From positions 454,626 to 518,625 of the forward strand of contig CANTAL010000200.1 in assembly GCA_947650365.1 (NCBI GenBank): a stretch of DNA of 64,000 nucleotides. Reading direction: 5' to 3'. How positions within the stretch are numbered: the stretch's first letter is position 1; every line of letters starts with the position of its first letter. A model generated the notes under the pieces. It made no database searches, was not told where the DNA came from, and saw only the letters and a list, made by a program, of their open reading frames with translations. The position numbers were made by a program, and so were the translations under genes. The stretch is from Chamaelirium japonicum (lineage: Eukaryota > Streptophyta > Magnoliopsida > Liliales > Melanthiaceae). Shown here one piece after another: positions 1 to 9,210 of this stretch.

Positions 1-347
1 TTCGTACGATCCATTCTAATTCATTCGCACGATCCATTCTAATTCATTTGCACGATCCTTCTAATTCATTCATACAATCCATTCTAATTCTTTTGCACGA
101 ATGTATCAATTCTAATTCATTCGTACGATCCATTCTAATTCCTTCGTACGATCCATTCTAATTCTTTCGTATGATCCATTCTATTTCATTCGTATGATCC
201 ATTCTAATTCCTTCGTACGATCCATTCTAATTCATTCCCATGAATGTATCCATTCTAATTCATACGTACGATCCGTTCTAATTCATTCATACGATCCAAT
301 CAAATTCATTCATACGATCTATTCTAATTCATTCGTACGAATGTATC
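1..347 (+). repeat. 23-bp satellite, + block left of the LTR element
   Basis: About 15 monomers with the core CATTCGTACGATCCATTC and TAATT linker, all in the + orientation. CATACG, CGCACG and CGTATG variants and several 28-bp units (CGAATGTATC) are present. The block is the left part of the array that the retrotransposon split; the same satellite resumes in the same orientation at 2850. A 1-bp-offset reading frame through it stays open for short distances only because of variant monomers; it is not a gene. Confidence 0.97.
343..347. repeat. Target-site duplication, left copy (GTATC)
   Basis: GTATC directly precedes the TG that opens the left LTR and is repeated directly after the terminal CA at 2845-2849. 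Removing the element and one GTATC restores an ordinary 28-bp satellite variant (CGAATGTATCCATTC), which confirms that this is the insertion point. Confidence 0.93.
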
Positions 348-365
348 TGTTTGGGGTAGCTGAAA

Positions 366-684
366 CTCGCACAGGAGTTCGCCCTCTTCCCCGTGCTCAC
401 CAAATCATCTTGACGTGGAGCGAGATCCAATTTGGGCTGAAGGGGCTTTAGGCAAAGAGCTCGCCCAAGCTCGCTCAGGAGCTCGCCCAAGCTCGCTCAG
501 GAGCTCGCCCAAGCTCGCCCAAGCTCGCTCAGGAGCTCGCCCCTGCTCGCTCAGGAGCTCGCCAAGCTCGCACAGGAGCTCGCCCAGCTCGCACAGGAGT
601 TCGCCCTCTCCCCCGTGCTCACCAAATCATCTTGGCAGGGAGCGAGATCCACATTGGGCTGAAGGGGCCCAAGGCAAAGAGCTC
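366..684 (+). repeat. 97-bp duplicated module inside left LTR
   Basis: 366-462 and 588-684 are two copies of a 97-bp segment from CTCGCACAGGAGTTCGCCC to GGCAAAGAGCTC, offset by 222 bp and separated by AGCTCGC minisatellite. They differ at a few sites (CTTTAGGC versus CCCAAGGC near the end). The right LTR carries the same pair, so the duplication predates this insertion. Confidence 0.85.
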
Positions 685-889
685 ACTCAGGAGCTCGCCA
701 AAGCTCGTTTAGGAGCTCACTTAAGCTCTCTCAGAAGCTCGCCAAGCTCGTTCAAGAGCTCGCCTAGGCTCTCCCAGGAGCTCGCCAAGCTCGCTCAGGA
801 GCTCGCCTAGGCTCTCCCAGGAGCTCGCCAAGCTCGCTCAGGAGCTCGCTTAGCTCGCTCCGGAGCTCACCCAAGCTCGCCCGGACCCC
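463..889 (+). repeat. AGCTCGC minisatellite in left LTR
   Basis: Degenerate 21-22-bp tandem units of the form GAGCTCGCCAAGCTCGCTCAG, interrupted by the second 97-bp module. Many GAGCTC sites. Its base composition (GC-rich) contrasts sharply with the AT-rich satellite outside. Short frames across it translate into low-complexity Ser/Arg/Ala strings and are not genes. Confidence 0.85.
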
Positions 890-997
890 AGTTCAAGAGC
901 GCCTAAGGCGAGCTGAAAGCGGCTAAGGCGAGCTGAAAGCAAAGAAGGAAGGGAGAGCTGTTTTTCACACAGCGGTAAAAAATCGCCCCTCGTACCC

Positions 998-1008
998 TAT
1001 TTATAGGC
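998..1008 (+). promoter_or_regulatory. TATA-like box in internal remnant
   Basis: TATTTATAGG in a GC-rich context (CTCGTACCCTATTTATAGG). It resembles a plant core promoter, but the CCAAT and CACGTG elements lie downstream of it, which is the wrong order for a simple promoter. Weak call. Confidence 0.25.
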
Positions 1009-1192
1009 AAGTGAGAGGCAGGTGAATCGGGCCGCAGTTAATACTCGAGCGCGCCCAACGAGGCAACACACCGACAGTTGAAGCGACAGCTTGCCGTTCT
1101 CCAATCAGGCAGTGCCACGTGGACCACGCGTGGAGAAAGCTGCGCCGGTGCCGACACTATCATTTACTGACAAAAGAGGAACAAATGAGGAG

Positions 1193-1206
1193 GAGACACG
1201 TGTCTC
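1193..1206. promoter_or_regulatory. 14-bp CACGTG palindrome
   Basis: GAGACACGTGTCTC is a perfect 14-bp palindrome centred on the G-box core CACGTG, the site bound by plant bZIP and bHLH factors. A second CACGTGG lies at 1116-1122. Binding is inference from the motif alone. Confidence 0.35.
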
Positions 1207-1313
1207 GCGCCGATCGGGATTTCATGATGAGATTCGTTGTATCGATATCGAGCCTCATGCCGCATTTAAGATAAAGCGACCGTTGGAGATTTGGTGTGAT
1301 ACCCCAGTCACAA

Positions 1314-1728
1314 GATCGCCCACGGCTGGAGCCCGCAGCTCGCCCGACGCCGACCCTGACCGCGTGTGGTAAGCCCGCACCGGAAGGAGATCGCTCGTGG
1401 CTGACGCTCCCGGCCCGCCCAGCATTTGTGAAATACTGGGAGTCAAAACTCTCGACGCAGATCGCCCACGGCTGGAGCCTGCAGCTCGCCCGACGCCAAC
1501 CCTGACCGCGTATGGCAAGCCCGCACCGGAAGGAGATCGCTCGTGGCTGACGCCCCCGGCCCACCCAGCGTTTGTGAAATACTGGGAGTCAAAACTCTCG
1601 ACGCAGATCGCCCACGGCTGGTGCCCGCAGCTCGCCTGACGCCGACCCTGACCGCGTGTGATGAGCTCGCACCGGAAGGAGATCGCTCGTGGCTGACGCT
1701 CCCGGCCCGCCCAGCGTTTGTGAAATAC
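1314..1728 (+). repeat. 146-bp tandem repeat, 2.8 copies
   Basis: Three copies start at 1314, 1460 and 1606 with GATCGCCCACGGCTGG; the third stops at 1728 (TGAAATAC) after 123 bp. They differ by a few substitutions. The array lies just before the purine tract, a position where plant gypsy elements often carry tandem repeats. Frames on both strands stay open through it because 146 is not a multiple of three and the sequence is GC-rich. The overlapping translations (for example ...APGPPSVCEILGVKTLDADRP) are repeat shadows. Confidence 0.92.
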
Positions 1729-1788
1729 CGACCGTCGTGCGCAATAAGACTCCTGAGCAAGCGTCAAAGTCTCCTTGGTCGCTCCCTC

Positions 1789-1797
1789 AGGAGGGGG
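1789..1797 (+). other. Polypurine tract
   Basis: AGGAGGGGG, followed by TAA and then the TG of the right LTR. This is the expected position and composition for the plus-strand primer of reverse transcription, and it fixes the element's orientation. Confidence 0.8.
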
Positions 1798-1818
1798 TAA
1801 TGTTGGGGGTAGCTGAAA

Positions 1819-2105
1819 CTCGCACAGGAGTTCGCCCTCTTCCCCGTGCTCACCAAATCATCTTGACGGGGAGCGAGATCCAATTTGGGCTGAAGGGGCT
1901 TTAGGCAAAGAGCTCGCCCAAGCTCGCTCAGGAGCTTGCCCAAGCTCGCTCAGGAGCTCGCCCCTGCTCGCTCAGGAGCTCACCAAGCTCGCACAGGAGC
2001 TCGCCCAGCTCGCACAGGAGTTCGCCCTCTCCCCCGTGCTCACCAAATCATCTTGGCAGGGAGCGAGATCCACATTGGGCTGAAGGGGCCCAAGGCAAAG
2101 AGCTC
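1819..2105 (+). repeat. 97-bp duplicated module inside right LTR
   Basis: Copies at 1819-1915 and 2009-2105, offset 190 bp; in the left LTR the offset is 222 bp. The 32-bp difference lies in the AGCTCGC minisatellite between the modules, so the two LTRs differ by repeat copy number rather than by many substitutions. Confidence 0.85.
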
Positions 2106-2331
2106 GCTCAGGAGCTCGCCAAAGCTCGTTTAGGAGCTCGCTTAAGCTCTCTCAGAAGCTCGCCAAGCTCGTTCAAGAGCTCGCCTAGGCTCTCCCAGGA
2201 GCTCGCCAAGCTCACTCAGGAGCTCGCTTAGCTCGCTCCAGAGCTCGCCTAGGCTCTCCCAGGAGCTCGCCAAGCTCGCTCAGGAGCTCGCTTAGCTCGC
2301 TCCGGAGCTCGCCCAAGCTCGCCGGGACCCC
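1916..2331 (+). repeat. AGCTCGC minisatellite in right LTR
   Basis: The same degenerate 21-22-bp units as at 463-889, ending at GGGACCCC where similarity to the left LTR stops. It includes AGCTCGCTTAGCTCGCTCC and AGGCTCTCCCAGGAGCTCGC subtypes in a different order and number from the left LTR. Confidence 0.85.
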
Positions 2332-2640
2332 TATTTATCGAAGAGGTTGCTCCCGTGAGGTCCTACTCTTGATAGAGGTGGGCGAAAGGACGGAGCAGTA
2401 CAGGGCGAGCTTGCCTTTTGCTTCCTCCCTGAGACCGCCCAGACTTGAACATTCCAGAATAGCCACCTGGCCGCGACAAGAAAGATGCTCTCCCCCACTC
2501 AAACCGCCTGGCAGGCTTGACGACAGAATGTCAGGGCGCGAGTACCAAGGACTGTCAGACCCACGCGAGCCAAAACGTGGGGGACTAGAAGGCTCTGGAA
2601 AGAATCTCTACGTGTCGGGCCGCGGTAGGCCGCCTATTGC
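2332..2640 (+). other. Unique U3 part of right LTR
   Basis: 309 bp of single-copy LTR sequence upstream of the TATA box, moderately GC-rich, with no internal repeat. It has no counterpart in the left LTR, which was truncated by the internal deletion. Confidence 0.6.
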
Positions 2641-2647
2641 TATAAAT
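2641..2647 (+). promoter_or_regulatory. LTR TATA box
   Basis: TATAAAT in the context GCTATAAATGCTCACCCCC. Transcription would be expected to start about 30 bp downstream and read rightwards, out of the LTR into the satellite at 2850, because no element body follows. Confidence 0.6.
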
Positions 2648-2735
2648 GCTCACCCCCAGGCTCCATTGTACAGGTTTGAAATTCTTTTCCCTACCACTTT
2701 GGTATACCACAGCTCGCCGTTGTGCTACCGTGACT

Positions 2736-2753
2736 GACTTGAGAGTCGGAGGG
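2736..2753 (+). promoter_or_regulatory. Conserved LTR 3' motif
   Basis: GACTTGAGAGTCGGAGGG resembles the GACTTGAGCGTCGGAGxG string found near the R/U5 end of many plant Ty3/gypsy LTRs. The resemblance is from general knowledge and was not searched. It is the main sequence clue for a plant host. Confidence 0.5.
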
Positions 2754-2844
2754 TCTGCGCTCCTAAGGGAGCCAACCGTTCTCACGTTCTCTTTTCTTTG
2801 TCTTGCAGGCAGCCCGCACGGACCAGCGAAAAATCCCCCTTACA

Positions 2845-2849
2845 GTATC
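2845..2849. repeat. Target-site duplication, right copy (GTATC)
   Basis: GTATC directly follows the terminal CA of the right LTR and matches 343-347 exactly. Satellite resumes at once as GTATCCATTCTAATTC. Confidence 0.93.
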
Positions 2850-3175
2850 CATTCTAATTCATTCGTACGATCCATTCTAATTCATTCGCACAATCTATTA
2901 TAATTCATTCGTACGATCTATTCTAACTCATTAGCACGGTCCATTCTAATTCATTCGTACGATCCATTCTATTTCATTTGTACGATCCATTCTTACTCAT
3001 TCGTACGATCCATTCTAATTCATTCGCATGATCTATTCTAATTCATTCATACGATCCATTCTAATTTATTCATACAATCCATTCTAATTCTTTCGCACGA
3101 ATGTATCCATTTTAATTCATTCGTACGATCCACCCTAATTCTTTCATATCATCCATTCTAATTCATTCGCATGAA
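2850..3175 (+). repeat. Satellite + block right of LTR element
   Basis: Continues the block broken by the insertion. It ends at an abrupt strand switch, CATGAATAATGGATCG. Confidence 0.9.
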
Positions 3176-4268
3176 TAATGGATCGTACGAATGAGTAAGA
3201 ATGGATCGTGCGAATGAATTAGAATGGATCATATGAATGAATTAAAATGGATCGTATGAATGAATTAGAATGGATCGTGCGAATAAATTAGAATGGATCG
3301 TATGAATGAATTAGAATCAATCGTACGAATGAATTAGAATGGATCATGCGAATGAATTAGAATGGATCGTGCGAATGAATTAGAATGGATCGTACGAATG
3401 AAATAGAATGGATTATACGAATGAGATAGAATGGATCGTACGAATGACTTAGAATGGATAATTCATGCGAATGAATTAGAATGGATCATACGAATGAATT
3501 AGAATGGATTCATTCGTGCGAATGAATTAGAATGGATCGTACGAATGAGTAAGAATGGATCGTACGAATGAATTAGAATGGATTGAATTAGAATGAATCG
3601 TACGAATGAATTAGAATGGATCGTACGAATGAATTAGAATGGATTGAATTAGAATGAATCGTACGAATGAATTAGAATGAATCATACCGTACGAATGAAT
3701 TAGAATGGATCATACGAAGGAATTAGAATGGATCGTGCGAATAAATTAGAATAGATCGTATGAATGAATTAGAATAGATCGTACGAACGAATTAAAATGG
3801 ATCGTACGAATGAATTAGAATGGATACATTCGTGCGAATGAATTAGAATGGATCGTATGAATGAATTAGATTGGATCGTATGCATGAATTAGAATGGATC
3901 GTACAAATGAATTAGAATGGATCGAACGAATGAATTAGAATAGATACATTCGTGCAAAAGAATTAGAATGGATTGTATGAATGAATTAGAATGGATCGTG
4001 CGAATAAATTAGAATGGATCGTACAAATGAATTAGAATGGATACATTCGTGCGAATGAATTAGAATGGATCGAATGAATGAATTAGATTGGACCGTATGC
4101 ATGAATTAGAATGGATCGTGCGAATTAATTAGAATGGATCGTACGAATGAATTAGAATGGATCGAACGAATGAATTAGAATGGATCGTACGAATGAGTAA
4201 GAATGGATCGTACGAATGAATTAGAATGGATCGTACGAATGAATTAGAATGGATCGTACGAATGAATT
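3176..4268 (-). repeat. Satellite - block
   Basis: About 47 reversed monomers. Contains the marker module GAATCATACCGTACG near 3690 and several 28-bp units (GGATACATTCGTGCG). Ends at GAATTCGAATGTATCC, a junction type seen again at about 62190. Confidence 0.9.
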
Positions 4269-5616
4269 CGAATGTATCCATTCTAATTCATTCATACGAT
4301 CCATTCTATCTCATTCGTACAATCCATTCTAATTCATTCGTACGATCCATTCTAATTCATTTCGCACGATCCATTCTATCTCATTCGTACAATCCATTCT
4401 AATTCAATCCATTCTAATTCATTCGTACGATCCATTCTAATTCATTCGTACGATCCATTCTAATTCATTCGTACGATTCATTCTAATTCCTTCGTACGAT
4501 CCATATTCTAATTCATTCGCACGATCCATTCTAATTCATTCATACGATCCATTCTAATTTATTCGCACGATCCATTCTAATTCATTCGTACGATCCATTC
4601 TAATTCCTTCGTACGATCCATTCTAATTCATTCGTACGATCCATTCTAATTCATTCGTACGATCCATTCTAATTCCTTCGTACGATCCATTCTAATTCAT
4701 TCATACGATCCATTGTAATTCACTCGCACGATCCATTGAATTAGAATGGATACATTCGTGCGAATCCATTCTATTTCATTCGTACGATCCATTCTAATTC
4801 ATTCGCACGATCCATTCTAATTCATTCATACGATCCATTCTATTTCATTCGTACGATCCATTCTAATTCATTCGTACGATCCATTCTAATTCATTCTAAT
4901 TCATTCGTACGATCCATTCTAATTCATTCGTACGATCCATTCTAATTCATTCGCACAATCTATTCTAATTCATTAGTACGATCCATTCTAATTCATTCGT
5001 ACGATCCATTCTAATTCATTCGTACGATCCATTCTAATTCATTCGTACGATCCATTCTAATTCATTCGCACGATCCATTCTAACTCATTCATACGATCCA
5101 TTCTAATTCCTTCATACGATCCATTCTAATTCATTCATACGATCCATTCTAATTCATTCACACGATCCATTCTAATTCATGCATATGATCCATTCTAATT
5201 CATTCGTACGATCCATTCTAATTCATTCGCACGATCCATTCTATTTTATTCGTATGATCCATTCTAATTCATTCGCACAATATATTCTAATTCATTCATA
5301 TGATCCATTCTAATTCATTCGTACGAATGTATCAACTATAATTCATTCGTACGATCGATTCTAATTCATTCGCACGATCCATTCTAATTCATTCGTACGA
5401 TCCATTCTAATTCCTTCGTACGATTTATTTTAATTCATTCGCACGATCCATTCTAATTCATTCATACTATCCATTCTAATTCATTCGTACGATCCATTCT
5501 AATTCCTTCGTATGATCCATTCTAATTCATTCGTACAATCCATTCTTACTCATTCGTACGATCAATTCTAATTCATTCATACAATCCATTCTAATTCTTT
5601 TGCACGAACGTATCCA
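4269..5616 (+). repeat. Satellite + block with one short - island
   Basis: A reversed island of about 30 bp lies at 4736-4765, entered through CCATTGAATTAGAATGG. The same island recurs inside the 10.4-kb duplication (33343, 34372, 43754, 44784). The block ends at TATCCATTAGAATGAATT. Confidence 0.88.
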
Positions 5617-6085
5617 TTAGAATGAATTAGAATGGATCGTACGAATGAATTAGAATGGATCGTGCGAATGAATTAGAATGGATCATATGAATGAATTAGA
5701 ATGGATCGTGCGAATAAATTAGAATGGATCGTATGAATGAATTAGAATAGATTGTGCGAATGAATTAGTATGGATCATACGAATGAAATAGAATGGATCG
5801 TGCGAATGAATTAGAATGGATCGTACGAATGAATTAGAATGGATCGTACGAATGAATTAGAAAGGATACATTTGTACAAATGAATTAGAATGGATCGTAC
5901 GAATGAATTAGAGTGGATACATTCGTACAAATGAATTAGAATGGATCGTACGAATAAATTAGAATGGATACATTCGTGCGAATGAATTAGAATGGATCAT
6001 ATGAATGAATTAGAATGGATCGTGCGAATGAATTAGAATGGATCATACGAATGAGTAAGAATGGATCGTACGAATGAAATAGAAT
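5617..6085 (-). repeat. Satellite - block
   Basis: About 20 reversed monomers, including 28-bp units with the A-rich TACAAATG variant. Ends at AGAATGTCGCACGAATG. Confidence 0.88.
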
Positions 6086-6744
6086 GTCGCACGAATGTAT
6101 CCATTCTAATTCATTCATACGATCCATTCTAATTCATTCATACGATCCATTCTATTTCATTCGTACGATCCATTCTTACTCATTCGTACGATCCATTCTA
6201 ATTCATTTGCACGAAGGTATCCATTCTAATTCATTCGTACTATCCATTCTAATTCCTTTGTACGATCCATTCTAATTCATTCATACGATCCATTCTAATT
6301 CATTCGCACGAATGTATCCATTCTAATTCATTCGTACGATCCATTCTAATTCATTCATACGATCCATTCTAATTCTACGATCCATTCTTACTCATTCGTA
6401 TTATCCATTTTAATTCATTCACACGAATGTATCAACTCTAATTCATTCGTACGATTCATTCTAATTCAATCCATTCTAATTCATTCGTACGATCCATTCT
6501 AATTTATTCGTACGATCCACTCTAATTCATTCATACGATCAATTCTAATTCATTCGTACGATCCATTCTAATTCATTCGTACAATCCATTCTAATTCATT
6601 CGCACGATCCATTCGCATTCACTCAAACGATCCATTCTAATTCATTCATATGATCCATTCATTCGTACGATCCATTCTTACTCATTCGTACGATCCATTC
6701 TAATTCATTTGCACAAAGGTATCCATTCTAATTCATTCGTACTA
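6086..6744 (+). repeat. Satellite + block
   Basis: Holds the CATTCACTCAAACGATCC module near 6614 and two ATTCAATCC short units. Ends at GTACTATTCGTGCGAATG. A 63-codon frame at 6084-6275 exists only because TATTTC replaces TAATTC in successive third monomers. Confidence 0.88.
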
Positions 6745-8222
6745 TTCGTGCGAATGAATTAGAATGGATCATACGGTTGAGTAAGAATGGATTGTACGAA
6801 TGAAATAGAATACATCGTACGAATGAATTAGAATGGATCATGCTAATGAATTAGAACTGATCGTACGAATGAATTAGAATAGATTGTGCGAATGAATTAA
6901 AATGGATACATTCGTGCGTATGGATTAGAATGGATCGTATGAATGAATTAGAATGGATCGTATGAATTAGAATGGATCGTATGAATGAATTAGAATGGAT
7001 CGTATGAATGAAATAGAATGGATCGTACGAATGAATTAGAATGGATCGTGCGAATGAATTAGAATGGATCGTGCGAATGAGTAAGAATGGATCGTACGAA
7101 TGAAATAGAATGGATCGTATGAATGAATTAGATTGGATCGTATTAATGAATTAGAATGGATCGTACGAATGAATTAGAAAAGATCGTACGAATGAATTAG
7201 AATGGATACGAATGGATCGTATGAATGAATTAGAATGGATCGTACGAATGTATTAGAATGGATCGTATGAATGAATTAGAATGGATTGAATTAGAATGAA
7301 TCGTATGAATGAATTAGAATGAATCATACCGTACGAATGAATTAGAATGGATCATATGAATGAATTAGAATGGATCGTATGAATGAATTAGAATGGATCG
7401 TACGAATGAATTAGAATGGATCGTACAAATGAATTAGAATAGATTGTGTGAATGAATTAGAATGGATCGTGAGAATGAATTAGAATGGATCGTACGAATG
7501 AATTAGAATGGATCATGCTAATGAATGAATTAGAATGGATCGTGCGAATGAATTAGAATGGATCGTACGAATGAGTAAGAATGGATCGTGCGACTGAATT
7601 AGAATGGATCGTACGAATGAAATAGAATGCATTGTACGAAGGAGATAGAATGGATCGTACGAATGAATTAGAATGGATACATTCATGCGAATGAATTAGA
7701 ATGGATCATACGAATGAATTAGAATGGATTCATTCGTGCAAATGAATTAGAATGGATCATACGAATGAGTAAGAATGGATCGTACGAATGAATTAGAATG
7801 GATTGAATTAGAATGAATCATACAAATGAATTAGAATGGATCGTACGAATGAATTAGAATGGATCGTACGAATGAATTAGAATGCATTGAATTAGAATGA
7901 ATAGTACGAATGAATTAGAATGAATCATACCGTACGAATGAATTATAATGGATCATACGAAGGAATTAGAACGGATCATACGAATAAATTAGAATGGATC
8001 GTACGAATGAATTAAATGGATCATACGTAGGAATTAGAATGGATCGTACGAAGGAATTAGAATAGATAGTACGAATGAATTAGAATGGATACCTTCGTGC
8101 AAATGAATTAGAATGGATCGTATGAATGAGTAAGAATGGATCGTACGAATGAAATAGAATGGATCGTATGAATGAATTAGAATGGATCGTATGAATGAAT
8201 TAGAATGGATACATTCGTGCGA
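6745..8222 (-). repeat. Satellite - block
   Basis: About 64 reversed monomers with two ATACCGTACG marker modules (about 7325 and 7926). Ends in the recurrent junction GGATACATTCGTGCGAATCC. Confidence 0.9.
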
Positions 8223-9041
8223 ATCCGTTCTATTTCATTCATACGATCCATTCTAATTCATTCGCATGATCCATTCTAATTCATTTTTACGATCCATTCT
8301 AATTCCTTCGTACGATCCATTCTAATTCATTCGTACGATCCAATCTAATTCATTCATACGATCCATTCTAATTCATTCGTACGATCCATTCTAGTTCATT
8401 CGTACGATCCATTCTAATTCGTGCGAATGTATCCATTCTAATTCATTCGTACGATCCATTCTAATTCATTCGTACGAATGTATCCATTCTAATTCATTTG
8501 TACGAATGTATCCACTCTAATTCATTCGTACGATCCATTCTAATTCATTTGCACGATCCATTCTAATTCATTCGTACGATCCATTCTAATTCATTTATAC
8601 GATCCAATCTAATTCATTCGCACGATCCATTCGCATTCACTCAAACGATCCATTCTAATTCATTCATATGATCCATTCTAATTCATTTGCATGATCCATT
8701 CTAATTCATTCGCACGATCCATTCTAATTCATTCATACGATCCATTCTATTTCATTCGTACGATCCATTCTAATTCATTCGTACGATCCATTCTAATTCA
8801 TTCGTACGATCCATTCTAATTCATTCGCACAATCTATTCTAATTCATTCGTACGATCCATTCTAATTCATTCGCACGATCCATTCTAATTCATTCATACG
8901 ATCCATTCTATTTCATTCGTACGATCCATTCTTACTCATTCGTACGATCCATTCTAATTCATTTGCACGAAGGTATCCATTCTAATTCATTCATACTATC
9001 CATTCTAATTCCTTCGTACGATCCATTCTAATTCCTTCGTA
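8223..9041 (+). repeat. Satellite + block
   Basis: Contains four 28-bp units close together (8410-8520) and the ACTCAAACG module near 8640. Ends in the palindrome-centred switch CCTTCGTACGAATG. Confidence 0.88.
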
Positions 9042-9210
9042 CGAATGAATTAGAATGGATTGAATTAGAATCGATTGAATTAGAATGGATTGTACGAATG
9101 AGATAGAATGGATCGTGCGAATGAATTAGAATGGATCGTACGAATGAATTAGAATGGATTGTACGAATAAGATAGAATGGATCGTATGAATGAATTAGAA
9201 TGGATACATT
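9042..9210 (-). repeat. Short satellite - block
   Basis: Seven or so reversed monomers between two + blocks. Ends at ACATTCGAATTCATTCG, where a GAATTC sits on the switch. Confidence 0.85.

Larger units (their letters stand above)
348..889 (+). repeat. Left LTR fragment
   Basis: 542 bp collinear with 1801-2331 of the right LTR. The first 115 bp differ at only two places by hand alignment (TTTGGGG versus TTGGGGG; GACGTGG versus GACGGGG). The rest differs by a few substitutions and by copy-number changes in the AGCTCGC minisatellite. Similarity ends after GGACCCC at 889. The right LTR's last 513 bp, including its TATA box and 3' end, has no counterpart here, so this is only the upstream half of an LTR. 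Confidence 0.88.
890..1313 (+). other. Internal remnant of unknown origin
   Basis: 424 bp with no visible match to the right LTR beyond a 10-bp CCCTATTTAT (995-1004 versus 2329-2338). It contains short GGCGAGCTGAAAGC direct repeats near 907-940, a TATTTATA, a CCAAT at 1101, CCACGTGG near 1115 and a CACGTG palindrome at 1193-1206. No homology to gag or pol can be read. It may be the non-coding stretch that many plant gypsy elements carry between pol and the purine tract, or captured host DNA; the promoter-like motifs do not decide between these. Confidence 0.5.
348..2844 (+). mobile_element. Deleted LTR retrotransposon, probable Ty3/gypsy
   Basis: A 2,497-bp element inserted in the satellite. 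Seen directly: it begins TGTTTGGGGTAGC and ends CCTTACA, is flanked by GTATC duplications, and carries a second LTR start (TGTTGGGGGTAGC) at 1801 preceded by a purine tract. No gag, protease, reverse transcriptase, RNase H or integrase can be read, and no primer binding site follows the left LTR. The left LTR matches the right one only to 889. The missing piece would run from inside the left LTR through PBS, gag and pol into the 3' internal region. The + orientation follows from the purine tract and TATA box. The superfamily call is inference from the 5-bp duplication, the GC-rich LTR and the motif at 2736-2753; a non-autonomous LARD/TRIM-like element is the alternative. Confidence 0.88.
1801..2844 (+). 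repeat. Right LTR, complete (1,044 bp)
   Basis: Runs from TGTTGGGGGTAGC to CCCCCTTACA. In order: the 97-bp module, AGCTCGC minisatellite, second 97-bp module, more minisatellite to 2331, a unique U3 stretch, a TATA box at 2641, and a conserved motif at 2736. The ending CTTACA followed by GTATC defines the boundary. Frames open within it (for example 2369-2737) show no recognisable protein domain and are treated as non-coding. Confidence 0.9.

Noticed and set aside
194-451. 85-codon + frame crossing from satellite into the left LTR
   Set aside because: It translates satellite repeats and then LTR start sequence across the insertion point; no domain or codon bias.
415-810. 131-codon + frame in the left LTR
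   Set aside because: Low-complexity Ser/Arg/Ala translation of the AGCTCGC minisatellite; copy number varies between the LTRs and would break any protein.
890-1313. Remnant of gag, pol or a chromodomain
   Set aside because: No frame shows zinc-knuckle, protease, RT, RNase H, integrase or chromodomain residues.
1091-1767. Overlapping frames on both strands of the internal remnant and 146-bp repeats
   Set aside because: Both strands are open through the same GC-rich repeats, and the predicted peptides repeat in different frames; no retroviral or cellular domain is readable.
2369-2737. 122-codon + frame in the right LTR
   Set aside because: It covers the unique U3 and the TATA box of the LTR; composition and position fit regulatory DNA, not a gene.
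348-2844. Solo LTR
   Set aside because: Two LTR starts are present (348 and 1801) with a purine tract and internal repeats between, so it is an internally deleted element.
348-2844. Two independent nested insertions
   Set aside because: There is a single pair of GTATC duplications at the outer ends and a purine tract directly before the second LTR start, which one element explains.
6084-6275. Satellite frames of about 60-86 codons (also 9028, 11549, 11691, 14315, 20368, 21655, 24701, 62020)
   Set aside because: All are the same IHSNSFVRS-type translation of the 23-bp unit and end as soon as a canonical TAATTC falls in phase.
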